DNA of 64,000 nt. Origin: Kluyvera intermedia (GTDB lineage: Bacteria; Pseudomonadota; Gammaproteobacteria; Enterobacterales; Enterobacteriaceae). Shown here in pieces: positions 51,105-59,018 of this stretch. Numbering within the stretch: the stretch's first letter is position 1; each line of letters starts with the position of its first letter. Location of the stretch: assembly GCF_034424175.1 (NCBI RefSeq), contig NZ_CP139986.1:2976001-3040000 (forward strand). Direction: 5' to 3'. Made by a program: the position numbers and the translations under genes. Under the pieces are notes generated by a model that was not told where the DNA came from, searched no databases, and worked only from the letters and a program-made list of their open reading frames with translations.

Positions 51105-53012
51105 TCAGGCGCCGTTTTTCAACGCTTCCAGATATTCCCAACGTTCAAACGCTTCTTCCAATGCCTTTTCCGCCTGTGCCATATCAGCCAATACCTTTTG
51201 GGTATGGTCATGAGGCTGGCTAAAGAATGAGGCATCAGCAACCTGCGACTGTAATATTTCAAGCTCCGCTTCCAGCGTTTCCAGCTTTTGCGGCAGCTGT
51301 TCCAGTTCGCGTTGCAGGTTATAGCTTAGTTTGCTACCACCGCGTTTGACAGTTTCTGCTTTTGGTTGAACAACTTCCGCAGTTTTTTTCACCGCCGCTT
51401 GTTGATGCGACTGCGATTGTGCCTGTTGCCCGCGGGCATCGTGATACCCCCCGACATAGCGACCAATGCGTCCATTGCCTTCGAAGATCCAGCATTCGGT
51501 CACGGTATTATCCACGAATTGACGATCGTGGCTTACCAGCAACACGGTGCCCTGATAGCCGTCGATAAGCTCTTCCAGAAGTTCGAGCGTTTCGACATCC
51601 AGGTCGTTGGTTGGTTCATCGAGAATCAACAGGTTGCTAGGTTTCAGGAACAGACGCGCCAACAGCAGACGGTTACGTTCACCACCAGACAGTGCGCGCA
51701 CCGGCGTCATTGCCCGTTTAGGATGGAACAAGAAGTCTTGCAGGTAGCCCAGAACATGGCGCGGCTTGCCGTTCACCATCACTTCTTGCTTACCTTCCGC
51801 CAGGTTATCCATGACCGTTTTGTCCGGATCCAACTCTGCGCGGTGCTGATCGAAGTAAGCCACTTCCAGCTTGGTACCCACATGAATACGTCCGCTATCG
51901 GCCTGCAATTGACCTAACATCAGCTTCAGCAACGTGGTTTTACCACAGCCGTTCGGGCCGATCATGGCGATTTTATCGCTACGCTGCACTTGTGCGGAGA
52001 AGTCTTTAACCAGCACCTTGCCATCAACCTGGTAATTCACGTCTTCCATTTCAAAGACGATTTTGCCGGAGCGGGATGCCTCTTCAACCTGCATCTTCGC
52101 GCTGCCCATCACTTCACGGCGAGCGCTGCGTTCATTACGCATCGCTTTCAGCGCGCGGACGCGTCCTTCGTTACGTGTACGACGCGCTTTGATCCCCTGA
52201 CGGATCCACACTTCTTCCTGCGCCAGCTTGCGATCGAATTCAGCGTTTTGCAGTTCTTCAACGCGCAACGCTTCTTCTTTCTCCAACAGATACTGGTCGT
52301 AGTTGCCCGGATAGGTCACAAGCTTCCCACGATCGAGATCGACAATACGGGTCGCCATATTGCGGATGAATGAACGGTCGTGAGAGATGAAAATGATCGT
52401 GCCCTTGAAGGATTTCAGGAAGCCTTCCAGCCAGTCGATAGTTTCGATATCCAAGTGGTTCGTCGGTTCGTCAAGCAGCAGCACGCGTGGTGCACTGACA
52501 AGCGCACGCCCCAGCGCCGCTTTACGCAGCCAACCGCCAGACAACGATGCCAGTTCGGTATCCGCTTGCAGCCCTAACTGTTCCAGAACTTCGTTAATGC
52601 GACTTTCTAGCTGCCACAGGCCGTGGTTGTCCAATTGCTCCTGAACGTTCGCCAGTTCTTGCAGATTTTTATCACTCGGGTCAGTGATCACCAGATGCGA
52701 GATATCGTGATAACGCTTGAGGTACACCGCTTGTTCCGCAATCCCTTCAGCGACGAAATCGTAGACGCTGCCCTCAACGTTACGCGGTGGATCTTGTTGC
52801 AGACGCGCCACGACCAGATCTTGTTCGTAGATGATACGCCCGTCATCCAGCCCCAGTTCGCGGTTAAGGATTTTCATCAGCGTTGACTTGCCCGCACCGT
52901 TACGGCCTACCAGACAAACTCGCTCGTTATCTTCAATATGCAATTCGGCATTATTGAGAAGTGGCGCATCGCTGAACGACAGCCAGGCGCCATGCATACT
53001 AATTAATGACAT
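51105..53012 (-). CDS. uup: Uup, ABC-F ATPase
   Basis: A 635-residue soluble ABC-F protein with two nucleotide-binding domains (Walker A 'GRNGAGKSTLMK' and 'GPNGCGKTTLLK'; signatures 'LSGGWLRKAALG' and 'LSGGERNRLLLA') and a C-terminal coiled coil that binds DNA in E. coli. It is linked to ribosome function and to precise excision of transposons. Confidence 0.95.
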   Translation of the reverse strand: MSLISMHGAWLSFSDAPLLNNAELHIEDNERVCLVGRNGAGKSTLMKILNRELGLDDGRIIYEQDLVVARLQQDPPRNVEGSVYDFVAEGIAEQAVYLKRYHDISHLVITDPSDKNLQELANVQEQLDNHGLWQLESRINEVLEQLGLQADTELASLSGGWLRKAALGRALVSAPRVLLLDEPTNHLDIETIDWLEGFLKSFKGTIIFISHDRSFIRNMATRIVDLDRGKLVTYPGNYDQYLLEKEEALRVEELQNAEFDRKLAQEEVWIRQGIKARRTRNEGRVRALKAMRNERSARREVMGSAKMQVEEASRSGKIVFEMEDVNYQVDGKVLVKDFSAQVQRSDKIAMIGPNGCGKTTLLKLMLGQLQADSGRIHVGTKLEVAYFDQHRAELDPDKTVMDNLAEGKQEVMVNGKPRHVLGYLQDFLFHPKRAMTPVRALSGGERNRLLLARLFLKPSNLLILDEPTNDLDVETLELLEELIDGYQGTVLLVSHDRQFVDNTVTECWIFEGNGRIGRYVGGYHDARGQQAQSQSHQQAAVKKTAEVVQPKAETVKRGGSKLSYNLQRELEQLPQKLETLEAELEILQSQVADASFFSQPHDHTQKVLADMAQAEKALEEAFERWEYLEALKNGA

Positions 53013-53024
53013 ACTTTATTCCTT

Positions 53025-55130
53025 TCAGGCCGAAGTGATCAGCCAGCAGTTGTGGATCTGACGGTTACGGGCAAAATCTGGCGACTGTGTTTTTTGGGTA
53101 ATATCTTGTGCTTTCAGTCCCAGTTCAGCCAAACCGTCGTGGTCCATACGGAAACCGCGTTTATTGTTGGAGAACATAATGGTGCCGCCTTTACGCAGCA
53201 GACGTTTCAGGTCCGTCATCAAGCGCAGATGATCGCGCTGAACGTCAAACGCATCTTCCATTCGTTTAGAGTTTGAGAAGGTTGGCGGATCGATGAAGAT
53301 CACATCAAACTGCTCGTCGGTATCGCGCAGCCATGACATCACGTCAGCCTGCATCAGGCGGTGCGGACGACCGGTTAAACCGTTAAGACGCAGGTTACGT
53401 TCCGCCCATTCGAGATAGGTACGTGACATATCCACTGTGGTGGTGGAACGCGCGCCGCCCAACCCTGCATGCACGCTGGCGCTGCCGGTGTAGGCGAACA
53501 GGTTAAGGAAATCTTTCCCTTTGCTCATCTCACCCAACATACGACGCGCAATACGGTGGTCGAGGAACAGGCCAGTATCGAGATAGTCGGTCAGGTTGAC
53601 CCACAGGCGCGCGTTATACTCGCTCACCTGCATGAAATCACCCTTTTCATTCATCTTCTGATACTGGTTTTTACCCTTCTGACGTTCGCGGGTTTTCAGC
53701 ACCAGTTTATTTGGCGCAATGCCAAGAACAGCAATGGTCGCGGCGATAATATCGAACAGACGCTGACGCGCTTTGTTGGCATCGACGGTTTTCGGCGGTG
53801 CATACTCCTGCACCACCACCCAATCGGCGTAGCGGTCAACGGCAACGTTATATTCCGGGAGATCGGCATCATACAGGCGGTAGCATTCGATACCTTCCTG
53901 CTTCGCCCATTTCTGGAACTTTTTCAGATTTTTGCGCAGACGGTTAGCGTAGTCTTCCGCAAGTGATGCCGGAGCTTCACCGGTGCTTTCCGTCAGATGG
54001 TAGTTTTTCTGTACGCAGTCCAGCGGGCCGTTTTTGGCTTTGAACTGACGCTCGGCACGCAGTTGCAGACAGCTTAAAAGTTCTGGTGAGGCGCTGAATA
54101 AAGACAGGTTCCAGCCGCCAAACAGATTTTTCATATTACGGCCGAGCAGGCTGTGCAGGGCAATCAGCGCGGGCTCGCTTTCCAGACGCTCACCGTATGG
54201 CGGGTTACTAATAACCGTACCGTAAGGGCCTTTTGGCAGCGGATTTTCAAGCTGCGCAACGTCTTTGACTTCGAAGGTAATCAGTTCACCAATCCCTGCG
54301 CGACGGGCGTTACTGCGTGCCAGTTCCACCACACGGCCGTCAACGTCAGAACCAAAGAAGCGCGATTCATAGGCCGCCAGACCTGCGCGTGCGCGTGTTT
54401 GCGCATCAGCTTTAACCGACTGCCAGACCGTTTCGTCGTGCTGCGCCCAACCGCTAAAGCCCCAGTGGCTACGGTGCAGGCCAGGTGCGCGATCGGTCGC
54501 CCACATCGCCGCTTCAATCAGCAGCGTACCGGAACCACACATCGGATCGAGCATTGGCGTGCCAGGCACCCAACCAGAACGCATAACGATAGCTGCCGCC
54601 AGGTTCTCTTTGATAGGCGCCATACCGGTACGATCGCGATAACCACGCAGGTGCAGCCCATCGCCGCTCAAGTCGAGGGAGATATAGGCGGTTTCTTTAT
54701 TCAGGCGCACGTTAATACGCAGATCCGGGTTTTCGCGATCGACGTTAGGACGTGGCAGATTTTTGCGCGTAAAGGCATCCACGATGGCGTCTTTTACCTT
54801 CAACGCACCGTACTGGCTATTACGAATGCTATCGTTCAGGCCGCCAAAGCTCACCGCAAAGGTCGCATCCTGAGTGAAGATGGATGTCCAGTCGATGGCC
54901 TGCACGCCAAGATAAAGATCGAGATCGCTCCAGACGCTACATTCTCCCAGCGGCATCATGATGCGCGAAGCCAGACGACTCCACATCAGGCTTTTGTACA
55001 GAAGCTGCGTATCGCCCTGGAAATGGACGCCACCCTGGGTAATCTGGCACTCTTGCGCACCCAGACCTTCCAGTTCAGTTTTTAACAGCTCTTCCAGCCC
55101 ACGGGCCGTACTGGCAAACAGAGAATTCAT
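53025..55130 (-). CDS. rlmL: bifunctional 23S rRNA methyltransferase RlmKL
   Basis: A 701-residue fusion: THUMP domain and N2-guanine methyltransferase (RlmL, G2445; 'DPMCGSGTLLIEAA', 'VISNPPYGERL') followed by an N7-guanine methyltransferase (RlmK, G2069; 'FAYTGSASVHAGLGGA', 'IFIDPPTFSNS'). The fused form is typical of enterobacteria. It lies 12 bases upstream of uup. Confidence 0.95.
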   Translation of the reverse strand: MNSLFASTARGLEELLKTELEGLGAQECQITQGGVHFQGDTQLLYKSLMWSRLASRIMMPLGECSVWSDLDLYLGVQAIDWTSIFTQDATFAVSFGGLNDSIRNSQYGALKVKDAIVDAFTRKNLPRPNVDRENPDLRINVRLNKETAYISLDLSGDGLHLRGYRDRTGMAPIKENLAAAIVMRSGWVPGTPMLDPMCGSGTLLIEAAMWATDRAPGLHRSHWGFSGWAQHDETVWQSVKADAQTRARAGLAAYESRFFGSDVDGRVVELARSNARRAGIGELITFEVKDVAQLENPLPKGPYGTVISNPPYGERLESEPALIALHSLLGRNMKNLFGGWNLSLFSASPELLSCLQLRAERQFKAKNGPLDCVQKNYHLTESTGEAPASLAEDYANRLRKNLKKFQKWAKQEGIECYRLYDADLPEYNVAVDRYADWVVVQEYAPPKTVDANKARQRLFDIIAATIAVLGIAPNKLVLKTRERQKGKNQYQKMNEKGDFMQVSEYNARLWVNLTDYLDTGLFLDHRIARRMLGEMSKGKDFLNLFAYTGSASVHAGLGGARSTTTVDMSRTYLEWAERNLRLNGLTGRPHRLMQADVMSWLRDTDEQFDVIFIDPPTFSNSKRMEDAFDVQRDHLRLMTDLKRLLRKGGTIMFSNNKRGFRMDHDGLAELGLKAQDITQKTQSPDFARNRQIHNCWLITSA

Positions 55131-55227
55131 ATCGTCACTTTTACTCGCAGAAAATTGTTGCGCATTATAGCCAATCTGCGCCCCATGTCATAAAGTTAAA
55201 GGCTTATTTCGACTTAGGGACAGCGTT

Positions 55228-56337
55228 GTGGCTACATTATCGCGGCTTTTTATTCATCCGGTGAAATCTATGCGGGGTATTGGGCTCACGCACGCCTTTG
55301 CTGATGCTAGCGGGCTGGCGTTTGACCGCATTTTCATGATTACCGAACCCGATGGCACCTTTATTACCGCCCGTCAGTTTCCGGCAATGGTGCGTTTCAC
55401 GCCTGCCGTCCTGCATGATGGCTTACATCTTACCGCACCAGATGGCAGTAGCGCGCTGGTACGCTTTGCCGATTTCACCGCAAAGGCGTCGCCGACTGAG
55501 GTTTGGGGCAACCATTTTACCTCGCGTATCGCCCCGGATGCCATCAATCAGTGGCTTTCGCCGTTCTTTAAGCGCGACGTGCAACTGCGTTGGCTCGGTA
55601 CTGATCTGACCCGTCGGGTAAAACGCCACGACGCAGTCCCGCTTTCCTTCGCGGACGGCTTCCCTTTCCTGCTCGCCAATGAAGCCTCCCTGCGAGACGT
55701 TCAACAACGCTGCCGAGCCAGTGTAAGTATGGAACAGTTTCGCCCCAATCTGGTGGTGACCGGTGTAGAAGCATGGGCCGAAGACAGCTGGAAAACGATT
55801 CGTATTGGGGATGTGATCTTTGACATTGTGAAACCCTGCAGCCGTTGCATATTTACGACTATCAGCCCTGAGAAGGGTCAAAAACACCCGGCAGGTGAAC
55901 CGCTAAGTATCTTGCAATCATTCCGAACAGATCCCAGCAATGGCGATGTCGATTTTGGCCAAAACCTTATTGCGCGCAACAGTGGCGTGGTACGCGTGGG
56001 CGATCAAGTTGAAATTCTCGCAACCGGGCCAGCTAAAATTTATGGCGCAGGTCAAACCGATGACGCACTTGCGCCCCAGGCGCAGCAAGATGCATTGGTG
56101 GAGATCGACTGGGAAGGAACAGCCTTTAGCGGCAATAATCAGCAGATTGTGCTTGAGCAGCTTGAGCAACAGGGAATTCGCGTTCCCTACTCCTGCCGCG
56201 CCGGTCTGTGCGGAAGCTGTCGTGTGACGCTAATTGAAGGCGAAGTGACCCCGCTGAAGAAAAGCGCAATAGGCCCGGATGGAACGATATTGAGTTGCAG
56301 CTGTGTACCTAAAACGGCGCTGAGGCTAAAACGTTAG
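55228..56337 (+). CDS. ycbX: YcbX, MOSC domain protein with a 2Fe-2S domain
   Basis: A 369-residue protein: MOSC N-terminal beta-barrel ('LFIHPVKSMRG'), the molybdenum-cofactor sulfurase-like MOSC domain with Cys in 'KPCSRCIFTT', and a C-terminal plant-type ferredoxin domain ('YSCRAGLCGSCRV'). It reduces N-hydroxylated bases such as 6-hydroxylaminopurine with CysJ. The start is GTG at 55228. Its end overlaps the convergent zapC 3' end by four bases. Confidence 0.93.
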   Translation: MATLSRLFIHPVKSMRGIGLTHAFADASGLAFDRIFMITEPDGTFITARQFPAMVRFTPAVLHDGLHLTAPDGSSALVRFADFTAKASPTEVWGNHFTSRIAPDAINQWLSPFFKRDVQLRWLGTDLTRRVKRHDAVPLSFADGFPFLLANEASLRDVQQRCRASVSMEQFRPNLVVTGVEAWAEDSWKTIRIGDVIFDIVKPCSRCIFTTISPEKGQKHPAGEPLSILQSFRTDPSNGDVDFGQNLIARNSGVVRVGDQVEILATGPAKIYGAGQTDDALAPQAQQDALVEIDWEGTAFSGNNQQIVLEQLEQQGIRVPYSCRAGLCGSCRVTLIEGEVTPLKKSAIGPDGTILSCSCVPKTALRLKR

Positions 56338-56876
56338 ACTGCTTGTTCCAGGTTGTAACCGACGGTACCTATTTGCGGTTGCAGCCTGTCATTCATCACC
56401 TTGATCGGATCACCTAACTGCATCGTGCGCCCAGCAAGCACGAGGCCAGGTTGTGCTAACAGACACAGTGCGGCGTTTTCGCCTGGTTCTACCACTAAGA
56501 GATTCACCTGACTGTCATCATCGCTTAGCCACACGCAAGCGGCATCGCCAGTTGCCGGTGTCCAGGCATCGTGGTGCGCGCGGAAATGCCAGCTTTTTGG
56601 CATTTGTGGTTTCAGGAAACGAATCGCCACCAGCGCATTTAAAATGAGCTCAGCACGATGTTCTTTCGATAACATCAGATCGCGACACTTTTCTTCGAAA
56701 GAGAAATAGAGCGCGGCATCATCAACACAGAAACCCGTTGGGTCAAACGCATCGGGTGTTAACATGCGGCGAGCAAAACGCGAGCGAAATAACATACCAT
56801 TGGCTAAATCGAGCATCATTCGATCGTGCTCTTCATCATAATACCAACGCCAGTTATCATCAGGTTTAATTCGCAT
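56334..56876 (-). CDS. zapC: ZapC, FtsZ-ring stabiliser
   Basis: A 180-residue cytoplasmic protein matching ZapC (YcbW): 'WRWYYDEEHDRMMLDLANGMLFRSRF' (core WRWYYDEEHDRMMLDL) at the N-terminus and a C-terminal region ending 'GYNLEQAV'. It binds and bundles FtsZ polymers. Its position next to ycbX and pyrD is the same as in E. coli. Confidence 0.92.
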   Translation of the reverse strand: MRIKPDDNWRWYYDEEHDRMMLDLANGMLFRSRFARRMLTPDAFDPTGFCVDDAALYFSFEEKCRDLMLSKEHRAELILNALVAIRFLKPQMPKSWHFRAHHDAWTPATGDAACVWLSDDDSQVNLLVVEPGENAALCLLAQPGLVLAGRTMQLGDPIKVMNDRLQPQIGTVGYNLEQAV

Positions 56877-57041
56877 TTGTCTCCCCCATCATTTTCGCAT
56901 CCAATGCTATGTCTGTTTCTTCCGCTGCGTTACATTGCCCTAAATAATAAAAGACCAATATGTTTAAATAAGCAACAATAGGGAAATATAAAGCAACCAG
57001 GGCCGGAAATAAAGCCCTGGATCACATTACCAGGAAAAAGA

Positions 57042-58052
57042 CTAGATATGAGTAATGATTTCTTTAATCAGCGGCGGACCTTTAAAAATAAAGCCGGAAT
57101 AAATCTGTACCAGCGAGGCCCCAGCAGCCATTTTCTCACGCGCAGCAGTCACTGAGTCAATACCGCCGACACCGATGATTGGCAACTGACCTTTTAATTC
57201 TGCTGACAGCATACGAATAATTTCGGTGCTTTTTAATTGTAATGGACGACCGCTTAAGCCTCCCATCTCATCGCAATATTTCATCCCTTGAACCAAAGAA
57301 CGATCTAATGTCGTATTGGTCGCAATAACGCCATCGATATTGTGACGAACTAAACTATCGGCCACCTGGATCAACTCTTCAGGAGAAAGATCCGGCGCGA
57401 TCTTCACCGCCACAGGAACATATTTGTGATGTTTTTCCTGAAGCTCAGATTGCTTATTTTTAATACCGGAGAGCAGATCGTCGAGCGCTTCTCCATATTG
57501 CAAGCTACGTAGCCCCGGGGTATTTGGTGAGGAAATATTGATCGCGATATAACCGGCATAGGCATAGATTTTTTCCATACAAATCAGATAGTCATCTTTA
57601 CCCTGCTCAACCGGAGTATCTTTATTCTTACCGATATTAATCCCCAGAATACCGTCGAAATGCGCTTTTTTAACGTTCTCAACCAGGTTATCCACACCGT
57701 GGTTGTTAAAGCCCATACGGTTGATCAACCCTTCGGCATCAACCAGGCGGAACAGACGCGGTTTGTCGTTACCCGGTTGCGGGCGCGGCGTGACGGTACC
57801 TATTTCAATAGAACCGAATCCCATCGCCCCTAAGGCATCGATGCATTCGCCATCTTTATCCAGACCTGCGGCCAGACCCAGTGGATTTTTAAACGTCAGC
57901 CCCATACAGGTAACCGGTTTTTCCGGCACTTTCTGGCGCACGAGCGCTTCTAGCGGAGTGCCAGTGATACGGCGTAATTGTTGAAATGTTAATTCATGAG
58001 CGCGCTCTGGATCGAGCTGAAAAAGTGCTTTACGAACGAAGGGATAGTACAT
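57042..58052 (-). CDS. pyrD: dihydroorotate dehydrogenase (quinone), class 2
   Basis: A 336-residue FMN enzyme of pyrimidine synthesis that passes electrons to membrane quinone. It has the class-2 N-terminal helices ('YYPFVRKALFQLDPERAHEL'), the catalytic Ser of 'NISSPNTPGLR', and FMN-binding 'GVGGIDS' and 'QIYSGF'. The ATG at 58052, with AGGAGAG in front, gives the E. coli start. Pyrimidine-controlled start-site switching is known for E. coli pyrD; a C/G-rich start region fits this but I did not prove it. Confidence 0.95.
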   Translation of the reverse strand: MYYPFVRKALFQLDPERAHELTFQQLRRITGTPLEALVRQKVPEKPVTCMGLTFKNPLGLAAGLDKDGECIDALGAMGFGSIEIGTVTPRPQPGNDKPRLFRLVDAEGLINRMGFNNHGVDNLVENVKKAHFDGILGINIGKNKDTPVEQGKDDYLICMEKIYAYAGYIAINISSPNTPGLRSLQYGEALDDLLSGIKNKQSELQEKHHKYVPVAVKIAPDLSPEELIQVADSLVRHNIDGVIATNTTLDRSLVQGMKYCDEMGGLSGRPLQLKSTEIIRMLSAELKGQLPIIGVGGIDSVTAAREKMAAGASLVQIYSGFIFKGPPLIKEIITHI

Positions 58053-58139
58053 GAACTCTCCTGGATTCCCGGTGTGCAAACCGGGGGCGTATTATGTGCG
58101 ATAACGCGGAGAAAGGGAATTGACCTATGGCAAAAAAAG

Positions 58140-58155
58140 CGCAATCGTTTTCCTT
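58140..58155. promoter_or_regulatory. PurR-type site upstream of pyrD
   Basis: Read on the minus strand, AAGGAAAACGATTGCG fits the PurR operator (ACGCAAACGTTTGCGT) at the central CG and most arms, 88 bases before the pyrD ATG, where E. coli has its PurR site. Confidence 0.65.
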
Positions 58156-58303
58156 GCTCTTCCCCACCGAGCCACTCGCTATATGCATTTTTTGGTAAAC
58201 CAACGCCGGAAAAAGTATTTCGCCCTCTCTGAAGGCTCTGAGACACTGATGCAAATGTTATGAAATTTAGATTAATGTTTGTTTTTGGTTATAAGGAGAG
58301 TCT

Positions 58304-58879
58304 ATGCGCGTCATTACTTTAGCAGGCAGCCCCCGCTTCCCTTCCCGCTCCAGCGCCTTACTAGAGTACGCGCGGGAGAAACTTTCTACGGCAGATGTCG
58401 AAGTTTTCCACTGGCATCTGCAAAATTTTTCGCCAGAAGATTTGTTCTACGCCCGCTTTGATAGCCCGGCACTGCTAACTCTCACCGAGCAGTTAGCCCA
58501 TGCTGATGGGTTGATTATTGCCACACCGGTCTATAAAGCCTCGTTTGCCGGAGCCTTAAAAGCGCTGCTCGATCTGCTTCCGGAACGTGCACTGGAAGGG
58601 AAAGTAGTACTGCCGCTGGCAACCGGGGGTACGGTGGCGCATATGCTGGCGGTGGATTACGCGCTTAAGCCGGTACTGAATGCACTGAAGGCTCAGGAGA
58701 TCCTGCAAGGCGTCTTTGCTGACGATAGCCAGGTCACCGATTATCAGCATAAGCCGCAGTTCAGTCCAAACCTGCATCATCGTCTGGACAGCGCGCTAGA
58801 AACGTTCTGGCAAGCTTTACATCGGCGGGATATCCAGGTTCCCGCATTAGGTGCCGTGAGACAGGCCGAACATGTTTGA
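58304..58879 (+). CDS. ssuE: SsuE, NADPH-dependent FMN reductase
   Basis: A 191-residue flavodoxin-fold FMN reductase that matches E. coli SsuE from end to end ('VITLAGSPRFPSRSS', 'TPVYKASFAGALKALLDLLPE', core TPVYKASFAGALK). In E. coli it supplies reduced FMN to the alkanesulfonate monooxygenase SsuD and is followed by ssuADCB. Here a terminator, an inverted repeat and pepN follow directly, so the uptake and monooxygenase genes are missing from this place. 'AAGGAG' precedes the ATG. Confidence 0.92.
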   Translation: MRVITLAGSPRFPSRSSALLEYAREKLSTADVEVFHWHLQNFSPEDLFYARFDSPALLTLTEQLAHADGLIIATPVYKASFAGALKALLDLLPERALEGKVVLPLATGGTVAHMLAVDYALKPVLNALKAQEILQGVFADDSQVTDYQHKPQFSPNLHHRLDSALETFWQALHRRDIQVPALGAVRQAEHV

Positions 58880-58887
58880 TAAAAAAA

Positions 58888-58917
58888 ACGCCGCGAGAAA
58901 ACCTCAGCGGCGTTTTT
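58888..58917. terminator. terminator after ssuE
   Basis: ACGCCGC (58888-58894) pairs with GCGGCGT (58907-58913), with an A-run before and a T-run after, so it can work both ways. Confidence 0.85.
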
Positions 58918-58935
58918 GTTAATAACAATATGACA

Positions 58936-59011
58936 TGTAGCCGGGCCGAACGAAGTGACGCCGAGAACAGGTTCCGAGTCTTCCCGGCGTCACTTCGTTC
59001 GGCCGGGTTAC
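58936..59011. repeat. BIME-like inverted repeat between ssuE and pepN
   Basis: Arms of about 27 bases (58936-58963 starting TGTAGCCGGGCCGAACG, and 58985-59011 ending CGTTCGGCCGGGTTAC) are near-perfect inverted complements around a 21-base loop. It lies just beyond the pepN stop. Confidence 0.85.
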
Positions 59012-59018
59012 TCATGCG

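Noticed and set aside
54153..55085. 310-codon open frame opposite rlmL
   Set aside because: It lies fully antisense to a well-recognised gene, has an unnatural His/Arg/Thr-rich composition and no ribosome site; an effect of codon use in rlmL.
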